Positions 1-12,835 of a stretch of DNA of 64,000 nucleotides are shown here, piece after piece. The position numbers and the translations under genes are program-made. Source of the DNA: Dallia pectoralis. Taxonomy: Eukaryota > Chordata > Actinopteri > Esociformes > Umbridae. The stretch covers positions 1,788,101-1,852,100 of the forward strand of contig CM055756.1 of NCBI GenBank assembly GCA_029465975.1. Reading direction: 5' to 3'. Within the stretch, counting starts at the first letter, position 1, and each line of letters opens with the position of its first letter. The notes beneath the pieces were generated by a model. It searched no databases. It was given only the letters and a program-made list of their open reading frames with translations, and was not told where the DNA came from.

Positions 1-2114
1 AATGCAATTCTGTATGTACGTCTAATTGCTGTTTACACAATCTTCAGAATATTAGGCTACTTTCAGAAAGGTAACATCCTTGCTCAAGACATGGACCCTC
101 TGGAACCCATAGACAACACTGTCCGGCTTAGTTAAACGTTCACCATTGTGTATATGTGACGGATTGAAAATGAACATGTACATTTAAATGCATAAGAGGA
201 TATATAAGCATATATAATTATATATAGATATGTTACTTTATAGTCACACTTAGTTAATCTGTGATCAGTTTATGGGCACGATAAATTGGACGATCGATTG
301 TTCTGGTCTGCGCCAACCATAGGGGGAGAGCTCGTGGGTTTTCTCCATTCTATATAAAGATTCCAGTGGAGAAACTGCGAGTTTTTGTCTGAATTAATCT
401 TCTCCCCTTTTCAGGGGTACAACATATACATTTGTGTGTTCATCTCATTGTTGCCTACACAAACGCTGGACCATATGCCTAAAACACTGCCGCAAAATCC
501 ACATACTCTTTGATTGCTCTGTGCTCCAGCCCCACACACACAAGCACACGCAGATAATGATTCATGATACAGACATCCACAGAATACAGACACAGTTTGT
601 CCATCATTAATTAATTAATTAATCGATTTACCTCCTAACTATAAACATGATTAATGACACGACTCAAACTCTGGTCACCTCTGCATCTAGTAAATTATAC
701 TGATACTGTCAATGTGCTAATCAACAGTATCTATACTGTATGTAGATCAAACACTATAGTGTAAGGTCCATGCCCAGTTCCTGTCCCTGTGCCACCCCTC
801 AATCGCCTCCAGTTCACTCCCAGAAACACTAACTCCACCCAATCTGAACGCCACCCTCTTCCCTCCTGTCGCACTCCCCTGTCTATTCGGAGATATTGTT
901 TGTTCATTACCGAGCCGTTTGTAGCCTTTGTTATTGTCTGTTCTATAGAATATGTATTGACCCTCAGCGACACCACAATATTGCTTTAGCCGTCACCTGA
1001 GTGCTCGGGCTTGCACCTTTCGGACCTCTTGTATTTTTGACCCTAGCCGGTCCAACGACCACAACTTGTTGCTTGCACCGTTTGCTGTTTAATAAATCCA
1101 CTCTCTGCATTTGTACCCATCAACCCCTCCATCTGACCAGTGTTGCTACACCTCCGCTCCATCGGTATATAACCAAGTGCTTACTATGCCTGCAATGTGG
1201 GTCTGACTTCCATTGGTTAAAGAAAGCGTCCGCTTAATACATAAATAATTGACTTATTTTATATTGTGCTTTGTTCACCAATCGTGCTACATAATAAATA
1301 ATTGCGTAAGTTTGTGTATTCTGTAAAAAAAATGAGTATGTGTAAAGTCGATGCCGGTCCATCCATCGTTTTCTCCCCCATTCTTTTTCCTCCCACATTC
1401 AACATCCCTTCTTTCATCTTCCATTTGAAGCCGGCAAAATGTCCCTGCGAAATAATTGCTCGGTCCTATTCAACACTTCCCGAAGATGTTACAAGTTTAA
1501 CCCGTCTACTCTGAGTCTTGTCTTAGCGGATGAAACGAGTTTCCGACAGCTACTGAATGAATAATGCTGTTAGGTATGGCACACACACACACACACAAGT
1601 GCAATGCAATAATAATGGGTCCCAGTTGAATCCACTGTGTTTGTTGAGAACTAGGTTATTGAAGCAGAAATAAGACAGTAAAAACGCACTGAAGTGGAAA
1701 TATTAATGCAGGTGTTGGTTGGTAACCCGGAGGCTCAGGTGGACATTTAAAGGGGCACAATGGATTCGGCGACTGGCGTGTTGCTGTGTCGTCGACTACG
1801 AGACAAGTGACAGTTGGGAACTTGAGGAACCTAATCACAAACACCACGCTCTCCATTCCAAGGTCCAGCTGAGGTGTCGGACCCAGAACTCAGCTGTGTG
1901 TTTGATGTATGTGGGTGAGTTGGTGAGCGGGGGAAAACAGAGCAGACAACACAGTTCCATTGTTTTCCGTAACAACGAGAAAATCCAGTTATGTTTTAGC
2001 ATAATATCGTCTAGATGCACACAGAGGCATCTAATGCTTTAATCCCACCTCTGTTTGCCCCGTAAAGAGTTACTATTGAGCCCAACACTGGCAGAACAGA
2101 GAAATGCCACCCAC
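1..2114. other. Unique DNA, no gene identified
   Basis: Mostly AT-rich single-copy sequence. It holds a short TTAA repeat near 605-622 and an (AC)n run at 1579-1600. A stretch at 1835-1910 on the minus strand has an acceptor-like site and a short open frame, but its phase does not fit the preceding candidate exon, so it is not called. Confidence 0.6.
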
Positions 2115-2289
2115 CTGTTGTGCTGCACCTCTTCAATAATGCATTCACACATAGCGGTAACACATTCTGCAATGCAGGAGATCAATGGTAGTAATTTCGA
2201 GTGTTGGCACACAGCCCTGAATCGCTCCAACTTCCCAGCGTCTGCTGTGGTGGTGGAGGCCATCGGATTAAAAACGAGCGCACCCAGTG
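2115..2289 (-). CDS. Candidate internal exon E of an unidentified host gene
   Basis: On the minus strand an AG (CTGAAAG) precedes position 2289 and a strong donor, CAG/GTGGGT, follows position 2115. The 175-nt exon starts with 2 nt completing a codon, which matches the phase-1 end of exon D at 4258. It then reads 57 codons and ends in phase 2. The peptide is helix-like and Cys/Ala/Leu-rich, including the run LLPLISCIAECVTAMCECII. An internal ATG at 2263 with a good context means it could also be a first coding exon. The acceptor has a weak pyrimidine tract, which is the main doubt. The opposite strand is also open here but gives a less protein-like sequence. The gene family is not recognised. 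Confidence 0.5.
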
Positions 2290-4257
2290 CTTTCAGAGGT
2301 TATTTCCACAATCTCCCAACGTTTATGGCATTTGAAATTTTAATATGGGGTTTGATATCGAGGAGGTGGCCATCTAGCGCGCTCACGATCGATGGTAAGT
2401 GCTGACTGGTCTCCTGACTGGTTTAAGCAGATCATATGGTCCCGGCTGTCTGCCACATCTTTGCCCCTCTGCATTTATGAACCACATTCTAGACTGACTG
2501 TCCCTTTGCCCTCGCTTTTTTCTTCTCCTGCTCATCTTCCTCCTGCTCATCTTCCTCCTCCTCTGCTCTACTTGTCTTCCCTCAGTTGCACATTGGAGGC
2601 GCTCAATGATACACTCTGTTTCTCCTTGGGTAACTGAGGGTAACTTGGTACTTGTGAGAGTTGGTGTGTTGACTTAGCCGGGGAACCGGTATGTTGAGCT
2701 GTGTCACGGTGCTGATGAAAGAAGGATGCAATGGCAGAGCTTTTATTCACAAACATATTTCATTTTAACTTTAATTACAAACACAAGCAAAAACCTGGCC
2801 GCAAACATGACACAAGCAAACAGCAGATAGTTATCCACACGACCCAGAAACAAAGCAACACTTTAATACAAGTACCAATTAAATAAGGGGCAGCTGAAAA
2901 TGCTAATGAAACAACAGTCCGAGCTGTAGTAAGAGACACTGGGTTTTGTGGTGTTAAACATAAAACACAAAATGAGGGGCAGAGATGCTAGTCGTCACAA
3001 GCTGACATGTACCTCCCTGAAAAATAAATTGCACATAGCACAGACTACAACCGTAAAAGAGTCTTACAGCAATTCGAAGACAATGTCAAATTGTGGTAAT
3101 ATAATTTAAGTCCAATTATTTAAATAGTACTACAAAAGTTTTTTTTCTGTGGTGTTTGTTGTTCAGATGCAGAATATTATCTACATGCTATATTCTGTTA
3201 ATGCCATCTATTCCTGTTACTAGGCTGTGATCATCTTCTCTTGCTGGCATGTACATGATCTACTTAGCACTCAGATATTTATGGACAATTTTATGATGTG
3301 CTAATCTAACATGAATAAGCAAACAGGCTTCAGATTGGTTGTCAGCCTGCCTCTGTAGATTACAATACACACTGGATGTGTTTCCATGAGTGTTTGTCAT
3401 TTGTCAGTTTCTATTTCATTCATAGTCTGTTTTAATGACATTGACCGTTTTCTTGGCACAATTCTTGCATGTATTATAACAATATAAATTAGGCATTCAA
3501 CATTCTCTCATTCACATCAACGGCTGGGATATTGCATTTCAATCTCATTTCACCGTCACACGTTTAAACCAGGATATGTAAAAAAGCATAAGCATTTGCT
3601 CTTAATCTATCTCTCAGTCTATTTCCTGATTGACTCTTGGTTCTGCCTCCACTGGAGTCGGCATGTGGGTCTAATTTGATAGCTGTGACATTACCACCTT
3701 AGCATGACTGCATGTTATAACAGCAACATGAATCTAGATGAATCCAGCCTCCTAACATTCTATGGTCCATTCACACATAGCTTTTGCTTTAAGTCTGTTT
3801 ATCCATTATAAGTTGTGTACACGACTTGTGTCAGTTGCGCACGACTTGTGTGCACACGACTTGTGATAATGTGTCACTTCACACTAATGTATTTATGACA
3901 CATACCGTACATATAAATCACACATCATATTTGTGGAAAGTGTACATCCCAAGCGACCACCAGTCTTAAAATAATCTACACCATTGGATATTAAAGATTT
4001 TAAAAGCTATTAAACGTATTTAATACTGTAGGCTTCGACCCATCAATACAATATAATCAATGTCAACTTCCATTCAAACACCTGTGACTCATATAAACGT
4101 ATGTGGCCACTATTGAGAAGCAGGATAAATAAGGTAATGTGTGGGTGGATATATGTCTGGCTTTCTAAGTCATCTGCCAGTGAGACAGAAAAGGCATGCA
4201 GAGCTGTCAGGAGACACAGTTTAATGAATGGATGTAGACAGCCAAAACTAAACTTAC
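2290..4257. other. Putative intron D-E; unique DNA
   Basis: About 2 kb between two candidate exons. It is AT-rich with no recognisable element. A short imperfect repeat with the core ACGACTTGTG occurs three times at 3821-3866. Confidence 0.5.
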
Positions 4258-4342
4258 TGGCTTCCTCCAAGACGCTGTCTGGAACTTCTGCCCAATGTGC
4301 AGCAATTGCTGAAATCATGTCCGTCAAAATGTGTTCCAAAGT
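4258..4342 (-). CDS. Candidate internal exon D of an unidentified host gene
   Basis: Minus-strand sequence shows a long pyrimidine tract ending TTTTTCCTCCAG just before position 4342 and a consensus donor GTAAGT just after position 4258. The 85-nt exon is in phase 0 at its start and phase 1 at its end. It reads 28 codons with an amphipathic, protein-like composition (for example ISAIAAHWAEVPDSVLEEA). This is the cleanest splice-flanked exon in the window. It joins in frame to exon C upstream and exon E downstream. I cannot name the protein; the Leu/Ala helical look suggests an armadillo or HEAT-type fold, which is inference only. Confidence 0.55.
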
Positions 4343-4722
4343 CTGGAGGAAAAAGTAATATAAGATGTCTAAAGTAAGTTTGCCAGTCCAGTCCAGGTGC
4401 AATTCAAAAACACCCACATTGATGAGATACAAATGCCTCAAACACAGACCAAATGGGGAAGTTTTCATTACATGTACAGTATATTAACCTTAAATTAGCA
4501 TTTAATTCAATGCTAATTATTTAAAATGTCCAATCAAAAACTATATACAGGAACATACAAACATGGGAGATAAACTACATATATGTATTGTTGTACATTG
4601 TAAGAAGTGCCTACAATGTAAAACAAAAGATAAGTTACAAAAACGTTTTAGGAAGATGAACATAACCAAATATACATTTTCATATAATTTTCCTGTGGCT
4701 AGTACTGCATAGAATTGGAGCA

Positions 4723-5046
4723 GTTGGTGTAGCTCAGTGGTAGAGTGCATGTTGGTGTAGCTCAGTGGTAGAGTGCACGTTGGTTTAGCTCAGTGGTAGA
4801 GTGCATGTTAGTGTAGCTCAGTGGTAGAGTGCATGTTGGTGTAGCTCAGTGGTAGAGTGCATGTTGGTGTAGCTCAGTGGTAGAGTGCATGTTGGTGTAG
4901 CTCAGTGGTAGAGTGCATGTTGGTGTAGCTCAGTGGTAGAGTGCATGTTGGTGTAGCTCAGTGGTAGAGTGCATGTTGGTGTAGCTCAGTGGTAGAGTGC
5001 ATGTTGGTGTAGCTCAGTGGTAGTGTGCATGTTGGTGTAGCTCAGT
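4723..5046 (+). repeat. 28-bp tandem array of tRNA A-box units from a SINE
   Basis: About 11.5 copies of a 28-bp unit containing TAGCTCAGTGGTAGAGTGCA, which matches the pol III A box and D-arm of a tRNA. The same unit occurs once in the SINE at 26539-26666 and twice in the SINE at 27865-28053, so the array descends from that SINE head. There is no B box and no cloverleaf, so these are not tRNA genes. Confidence 0.9.
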
Positions 5047-5158
5047 GCCTGTGTAGTGTAATGCAACTAAACACATTATGGATCCAACGCCTGTGTAGAG
5101 TAATGCAACTAAACACATTATGGATCCAACGCCTGTGTAGAGTAATGCAACTAAAATC
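5047..5158. repeat. 42-bp tandem repeat, about 2.6 copies
   Basis: The unit starting GCCTGTGTAGTGTAATGCAA repeats at 5047, 5089 and 5131. It directly abuts the A-box array. Confidence 0.9.
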
Positions 5159-5605
5159 ATTGTTTGGCCAGTGACTCTCATTGCAGATGTGGGCATATGA
5201 AAACTTGATGCCTGCATTTGTTGGTCTCCAAGAAAGCTGAGTAGTGAAGACTGCAAACAAGACTCTCTGGAAATTGCTAATCAATCTGTAATAAATGAAC
5301 TAGTCAAAGAGTCATTAAAATATAAGCATGTTTGAACTATAGTATTGATTACAGTATAGGCTAATGGGAGAATGCTGTGCTGTTATCAAGTGAAAAACAT
5401 TTGGTGCTGATTTTTGTTGTAAACCATTCCTCTGGGTGGAGGTGAAAGATGTAATATGTACTTTAGGGCAGAATGACCATAAATTAATCGAAGCAACACA
5501 AGATGTATGAGTTTTATGTAGCGTGAGTTGTATTAAAACAATGGCCTTGGATGGATGTCTGTCTAAATACATTGATCTGATTGAGAAGTAACTGTCATCT
5601 GACAT
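5159..5605. other. Unique DNA, nothing recognised
   Basis: No repeat or convincing coding signal is visible. A 99-codon minus-strand open frame lies at 5315-5614 without recognisable sequence. Confidence 0.5.
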
Positions 5606-5836
5606 AAATATCATGTGATGTGACTATCATGTGACGTGAATCTCATGTGATGTAAATATCATGTGACATAAATATTATGTGACATAAATATTATGTGACG
5701 TAAAAATCATGTGACGTAAATATCATGTGGCGTAAAAACCATGTGACATAAATATCATGTGATGTAAATATCATGTGACGTAACTGTCCTGTGACGTAAT
5801 ACTCATGTGATTTAACTATCATGTGACGTAACTGCC
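5606..5836. repeat. About 17-bp minisatellite with CATGTG and TGACGTAA motifs
   Basis: Roughly 13 diverged copies of a unit like ATCATGTGACGTAAAT. Each copy carries an M-box/E-box-like TCATGTGA and many carry a CRE-like TGACGTAA. Confidence 0.85.
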
Positions 5837-7690
5837 ACTATGTGTAGAGGAAGGAGGACCAAGCACCAGATGTACAATGATTAAAAGATTTACTAATGAA
5901 AAAGAACTGGAAACCACAGCTTCAGGCCAGTATAAAAAAGAGAGACAGCAACGAGTGGCAAGCAAGACACAGTTGATTACTAGAACGAATGGCATGTTTG
6001 AGTTCTATGTATAAAATGGTTTGCTCAGTGATCTCTGCACTCTAAGGCTAGGTTGCCTGTAGGGCAGTTGAAGTTATGAAAAGTGGACTTCATCGACTAA
6101 TCATTTGTTTTGCCTCTGTGTTTGTAATGTTTGTTGTACCCTTTTATTATTGTAACATTCTTCTCATCTTGAAATGTTGAAAATTGGATGCATCAAATTT
6201 TCTTTCTTTTACCCTACAGCTTCTGGAGCCAGCTGGTTTTGTGTTCTTTCTGATAATTATGTGTCCAAGGTCTTAAACAGTCCCTGATTGGAAGAAAAGC
6301 AAAAAAAAGCAATGGAACTGGCCTCAAGGTTCAATATGAGTTCAATATGACTGGTGTATTTATTGTTTCAATGCAAAGCCACTGCATGAGTCTCACTAAT
6401 ACAATAAAGGTTAAACGAAATAAAAATAAATGAACACAATTTATTTACCATCTTAAAGGTCGATGGAAGAGCTGGGTAACTGCAGCTTACCAACATGGGC
6501 CATCTGTCTCAAGGATCTTCTATCTCTTTGTAAATACAGTGGCAGTACTGTGTATTCCATAGTTGAAGGAAGGACAGGGTTTAGACGCCATGCAAAGGGC
6601 TTTATAATCAAATGCACAACGCAAAAAGAGTGGGTTAAAATTGAATTAAACCTGCCTACTGTCCTTCAGCAACGTGGCCATGCCACCCCAAGCTCCTCAA
6701 ACAGTTTTTCTAGAGAAGTGCTAATAATTCAGCAAGCAGAGATATTTCTCATACGATCCAGTTATCAGGAGTTCTGCAGGCCCTCTAGCTCACTATGTCT
6801 CCTACGCTCTCTCTTCACACTTTCTTTAGTTTTCTCTCTGGGCCTGTTGATTCTTTCTCCTTGGCTTTTGTTACTCTTATTGTTTTTTTAATGTATCTCC
6901 TCTCCTCCGATTGTTCTTTTTCTTACTTCACCCCTGTTAGATGGAGTGTCTCCTTGCCAAGACCACGTTGTGCCGTTAAATCCAGCCTATAAGTGCTCAC
7001 AAACACACACACACACACTTTTTTGTGTCCAACCGGCCTGCCTGACCTCCCTTTTCCTCTCCTCTCTAAGAACCTCCGCTCACACTGCAACATCAATAAT
7101 ACAACCGAAGCTTAACCCCCCCGCATCCAAAAATAGATCACGTCGTTGAATATTTCATTCCACCCTCCATCTCACTCTCTCTCTCGTCTTCCCTCCTTTT
7201 CTCTTATCTACCTTTTTTACTCGGGAGATAGATGGGCGGTTGGGAAGGGCAGAGGTTGAAGAAACAAGCAGCTCACAAATGGATTCCCCGTCACCCGCCT
7301 CCGCCCCAGCCTTCCTCCACTTATGTACACTTTTTCTCCATCTCCTAAATAATCCTTGCTCCGCAGTTCCGCTGTGTGGTCTCCTGTGTCCTTCTGTCTG
7401 TTCACATCCACTGTGGTTCTCCAAAGCCGAGTCACTGTGTGTTGAATGCTCAGCAATGGAGGAGCGTGTGAATGCATTCAACTGGCCCAACCAAATATGT
7501 TTTTTGCTTACACTTTGTTTTTCTTTTTGGTCATCGTTATTCATTAATTTGTCATTTGTTTATGTTTAATTTATTATTAAAATACAACTACAGTGTGTTT
7601 TTTTTCCTAAAAAAATATGTTTCTTTGTTCTTCCAATCCTCTCGTTTTCTATTCATGCCTCTTCCTCATCTCTATTAATATGAGCTGTTA
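5837..7690. other. Unique DNA, no gene identified
   Basis: AT-rich to mixed sequence. Open frames at 6463-6891 and on both strands of 7155-7569 have no recognisable domains. Pyrimidine-rich stretches lie at 6785-6930 and 7160-7215, and a short (AC)n at 7003-7018. Confidence 0.5.
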
Positions 7691-7696
7691 ATTGCA

Positions 7697-8035
7697 TACC
7701 CTATTGCATACCCTATTGCATACCCTATTGCATACCCTATTGCATACTATATTACATACCCTATTTCATACCCTATTGAATACCATATTACATACCGTAT
7801 TGCATACTCTATTTCATACCCTATTGCGTACCCTATTGCATACCCTATTGCATACCATATTGCATACCCTATTGCATACCCTATTGCATACCTTATTGCA
7901 TACCCTATTGCATACCCTATTGCATACCTTATTGCATACCATATTGCATACCCTATTGCATACCCAACTGCATAACATATTGCATACCCTATTGAATACC
8001 CTACTGCATACCTACACCATATTGCATACCCTTTA
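7697..8035. repeat. 12-bp minisatellite, about 28 copies
   Basis: The unit is TTGCATACCCTA with single-base variants. The period is a multiple of three, so long meaningless open frames appear on both strands. Confidence 0.95.
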
Positions 8036-8309
8036 TGCACATTCTCATTTTCTGTGGCCTTTTGTGTGTGTTACTACTTGACCCTTCTCAGGGCTTCAGT
8101 AGATTAAGCTTTATTGTTAAATTTTTCAATCAATATGTTTTCCTCCTCGAATAATTTTTTCAGTTGCCAGGGTTTATTTTATTTTGACCATACACACTAC
8201 ACATCATCAGTCATCTTTATCATCTTACATTCAAACTTTCCACATATCAGTTGATATCAGTCATTTTGTGTTTTTCACAGCAATCTGTAAGAGTACAGAA
8301 TGGGAGGTG
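8036..8309. other. Unique DNA, nothing recognised
   Basis: Short unique stretch between a minisatellite and a LINE 3' end. Confidence 0.5.
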
Positions 8310-8670
8310 GTGAGGGTGTGAGTGCTTATGAGGATACCAATGTCCTTCTTGTTCCATCCAAAAGTCTGTGTGCTTCCTCTAATGTCTTGTCTTAAATGTC
8401 TTTTACTCTCCATTTACCACTTGCTCAGATGTATTACTCTCTGCAAATCTGCAATTTGCTATATCGTTGAACTGAATACCTGCACATCTACTTTGCATTT
8501 GCACATCCTTACTCTGTACTCCATCTAGTTTGACTCACACATCGGCTCATTGACAAACTGCCCTGCATATCATTTGTGCACTGCTCTTTCGTACTTCTGG
8601 ATGGATGCAAACTATATTCCATTGTACTGTACTTGTACTGTTATAATAAGAATACAATCTAATCTAAAGG
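8310..8670 (+). mobile_element. LINE 3'-UTR fragment (same family as 26040-26537)
   Basis: Shares with 26040-26537 a series of blocks in the same order: a CTCCATTTACCAC-type block, CTCTGCAAATCTGCAATTTG, AATACCTGCACAT, GCACTGCTCTTT and GGATGGATGCAAACTA, then a TACTGTA-rich end. The other copy starts with a sequence typical of the 3' end of fish Rex/L2-type LINEs, so this is taken as a dead 5'-truncated copy. No reverse-transcriptase sequence remains. Confidence 0.65.
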
Positions 8671-11635
8671 ATCAAAGCATCGGCACATCTTCCCTTCCCT
8701 GTACTAGCTGCATGTCTTCCAATCACATCTGTGTATTCTTTACTCTAACCTTGTGTGGTCTGATTGTGTCTCCTCTTGAGTTCTTGGCTCCACACACACA
8801 TGTATCAGGTTGTATAGGGCCCCATCAATAATCAATACCGACTGTTTTCTATACGGTACCTCATATCGTAACCAAGCACCGGTCCTCAGTGCGGTGTTCT
8901 TTAAAAATGTATGGAACTAAAATACATTATATTACATTATAAAATCAGGGAAAGGCATGCTTTCTCACAATCTCTTTTTAAGCACAGTGGTCAATGAGTC
9001 ATGTAGCCTGTTTCCTATCAGCTATTCACTGGTTGAAAATTGTTTGCTTTATAGAGGTAAGGTTTTGGCATGGTTGGTTGTGCCTCAATGGTACGTTCAC
9101 CTCATCGTGAGTGTTTTTTTAAGCACAGAGAGCAACTACAGAGGCTGAAATGGTAACTTAAAGAACATATAAATGAGAGAGTAACCAAAACTCATTATCT
9201 AGTTTTTACCTTGAATGTGCCTATATTTTTGTAATATATCCTGCGTGCTTAATTCTTTCCAAAGAAAACTCTTTAAAAGGGGAAATAAATGTGTAAAGAG
9301 CAGTAAGTCCTTTAACCCACAGCAGCCGTACTTTGAACCGCTATCAGCAACTTAGACCTCTGTCCCACATATGCCACACGTCTACACATTGTAAAGTAAA
9401 ATTACATTCAGTATGTATACACACATATTTTGACATTATTGTCGATTCCAGTTCCCATACATCCAAACGACACCAGGTTTCTCGGTGAACAGCTCAATCA
9501 CTCGGAAAAGATGAATGGATGTATTGAGTGAAGTGTCCTTTGGATGGATGGATCTCCAGTCCACCGCACAAGCAGTAGGCCGTCAGAGAACATACATAAC
9601 CTTTGCTTGTACTGAAACCACCTGAATCTCCCAAATTGGACCAGCAACCGCCCGTCTCTGTCACTGCTGACTCTCGTGCGCTCTTAGCTTTGAATGAGTG
9701 TCTGCCGCCCAGTCAGCAGTCCATCACAGCGAAACCTTAAGCCTGCTGACGGCTCAGTCATTTCGAAATGTGCAATATCGCGTTTGTTCCAAACCCTTTT
9801 TTTATTGATGAGGCTTCGGAGGCAGGGATGCCTGGCACACGGGAGGAACATTGAATTTGAATTGAGCGGTGCTGAGCCATAATACGCCGGTCTCTCTCAG
9901 GAGCGTGGGCGAAATGATCGCATTACCACAGAGAGGTACATTTCAGTCAAAGGTGTGTGAGGTACAACGGGACAGATCGAGATCCCCGCGTGTAAATTGT
10001 TTTTTTTCTCGCTTTTTTTCTTGCCAATTTACCAAAGGAAGACGTTGCTTTATTAACCAAAGTGTCTGAAGTAGGCTACATTACATTCACAGTACAGCCG
10101 TGTGCTTGTGACAATTAGTGTGTTCAGATACTGGCCAATATGAAAGGTTTATGAGGTGAGGAGAGAGACAGTAGAACCCTCCAGATCTATCAGGTGATGG
10201 AACAAACAGATCACAGATACATCTTAAATCTGCTGCCTCCCCATCTCTAATCACAGCTATACTTTAACAGTTTTACACTGTCACTATAGAGGCTTCCCTT
10301 GATACATTATCCAGTCGTTACTCACTGACTGTGTTTGAAGACAGTGTTGTGAACGTCTACAAGTTAGCAATGTCCTGGCGCTGTCTCACGTGATGCTGTG
10401 AGTAAACTGAGCTGGACAGAATGCGAATCATCCGTAAGTGCACTTCGTCCTGCCTTCATCCACACAACTATTTTAGTGGATGTTGAATATGGATCATAGC
10501 TTTCAAGAGTCAATATAGAGAGAGTGATTTTAGAAACACCATGTCGGTTCTGAAAATGCACATTCTCTGCATAACGCTTTTAACTTGCCTCAATACAAAA
10601 CAGAGAAGGACTAGGAAATACTGCAAGACCACGATGAAATTGTTCACTTGAAACTCATATGTCGGCTAAGGTTTTGAGAGGAACTCATAGTCAGCAACGT
10701 CTAATGAAAACTGAACACAATGTCAATGTCAATGACATTGAATAGCAAATGCAAATAGAGTTTTAATTGTTGTCATGCCAACAGCACAAACAACGTGTCT
10801 AGAGAAACTGGGAAAAAGAGTAAAATAAGGAGATTAATATTCAGAGAAGAAATGAGAGTGAGAAATACAGAGATCAAAGATCTAATAGAGGAACAGAAAG
10901 TTCTCTACAGTCAACAGGGCCGCATAGCTGACAACCTAATAATAAGGTCTCAGAGATCAGTTGAAATGACCTTTAACTTCCATCTACACAGGTTCCGTGC
11001 ATCTGGATCGATGGAAAGTGAGAACTCTGCCTGGTTGGTTCATTAAGGACATTACCACTGTAGTGTAGGTCGATGGGTCTGTCGCCGTGTATCTCCAAAA
11101 CACAAGTTTTAAAACACCTTTAGACATAAACAGATACATAAACAGATGACATATTAACACTAACTCCTAACACCTGTCCATCACAGAGAATCAAGAATAT
11201 ATTGAGAATATATTGTACCAAGTTCTATATCATCGATCATATGTCGTACGGTGCTTTTGACAAGTTGGTTGAAACTATGAATGTTTGACAATGTGTTTTT
11301 GATGAAGACAACTGCGAAATAGCAATATGTAAGTCTACTTATTAGTTGGGCATTTTGTTTTACTGATATCTGTCAGCATGTCAAGCTGCAGTCTGTGCTT
11401 TATGTTATAATTGGTTATAGTGTAGGAAAAGGTTAGAACACACTGCAAACCAAACCAAGGTCTCCACTGGGCGTCTCACTGAATCTAGTTTGTCTTATTG
11501 CATCATCATTGAAATATCATGTTCCACATTTTAATAATACAATTATTGCAAATTCATGTTTTAAGGTGCGTGAACTGTCTCAGTATATGAATACATAAAT
11601 GACAGACATGGTGATTCAATAAATCTAATGCATTT
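8671..11635. other. Unique DNA, no gene identified
   Basis: About 3 kb with small open frames only (8957-9148, 9694-10069, 10795-11046), none with recognisable domains or convincing splice borders. No repeat longer than a few units. Confidence 0.5.
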
Positions 11636-11639
11636 TATA

Positions 11640-12090
11640 CAATCTTTTTACCTTAAGTTGTCAGAAACTACTTGTACAGAAACCCAATCTTATCTTTCCG
11701 GCACATCCCACAGATGCTCAATCGGATTGAGGTCTGGGAAATATGAAGGCCAGTGCACCTATCCTGTTAAATGAGGTCACTGCCATCAAGGAAAACCATT
11801 TCAGTGAAGAGGTGCATCTGGACTGCAACAATGTTTAGGTAACTGGCACGTGTCAAATTGCCTTCCAAGTGATTGCCCACGTCAAGGTTACCCAGCAGAA
11901 TTTTGCCATGAGCATAAAATTCCCTCCACCAATGTCTTGTCTCCTCAAAGTGCATCCTGATGTCATCACTTCCTCTGGTAAACAACGCACACAGATGTGA
12001 TGTATTAGAAAACAGGACGGCCCTTGGCAGCAGATGATCTGCATCGCTTCACCTGTCAGTGGTCATAATGTTCTGGCTCATCAATGTACA
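11640..12090 (-). mobile_element. DNA transposon relic, Tc1-like family
   Basis: Contains phrases I recognise from a dispersed fish DNA transposon: CCCACAGATGCTCAATCGGA, the block around CAAATTGCCTTCCAAGTGAT and the end block CACCTGTCAGTGGTCATAAT. In the known family the transposase reads from the other strand. No intact transposase frame remains. Family assignment is from memory and moderate. Confidence 0.6.
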
Positions 12091-12835
12091 CACCTCATTA
12101 TGCTTCACCTCTGGGATCAAATACGCAACCAGAATGAACTGATTAGCAGTCATATCTAGGACACGCTGTGTAGTCATGTAGCGTTACTTACACAATAGGG
12201 GTTGAGATGTTTCAAGCAAAAGAGAAATATTTGCAAGTACAGTCACCCTACAGGGATGTGTCCTATAAAAATATACATACAGTTGGTCTACTTAGGGATA
12301 CGTTGGAATGTATCTTTAGCTATTCAGATATCTAGACTTGCTGACCATGCTGTAAAAAAGTTTTTGGTTTCCCACATTCAAATGAAATATCTGAATAGTG
12401 ATTAAAAATCTCAATTCCGATAGCATGGATATTTACAGTAAATCTCACACGTTATTATATTTGTTGGCAAATAATATAAATGCCAACATACTTTTTGCAC
12501 TACTTGACACCTTTGAACTAAGTCAACATGTGGAAGAGCAAACCCAGACCCGAGGCCACACTCTAGATCTGGTTATATCTAGAGGTCTCACTCTTCCTCT
12601 GTCATGGTTAAAGACATGGCCTTGTCTGTATTGATTATCCCAGATGTTCAAGTAAACTCAGTTTCTGTTAAGCAAAGGTACAGTTAAAAGAGGCCATGGC
12701 CATCTCCCCAACCATAAGTGCAGAGTCAGGTGATGAACTCCTGGGACTTTTTAATGATCAAATATTGAATGTCATGAATGTCTTCGTAATGCAGGGCTTG
12801 ACAGCAACATCTATCTGGAATGATCAACAGAAACA
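12091..12835. other. Unique DNA leading into a minisatellite
   Basis: No recognisable gene. A 78-codon frame at 12398-12634 has no known domain. Confidence 0.5.

Noticed and set aside
1835..1910. Next exon after exon E, following an ACACACAG acceptor
   Set aside because: The protein-like frame needs phase 1, but exon E ends in phase 2 at its best donor; no clear donor at its end.
4723..5046. Cluster of tRNA genes
   Set aside because: Only the A-box/D-arm segment repeats; there is no anticodon arm, T arm or B box.
7697..8035. Octamer-type (ATTTGCAT) factor-binding array
   Set aside because: The repeated ATTGCATAC lacks the octamer consensus; coincidence of a 12-bp unit is more likely.
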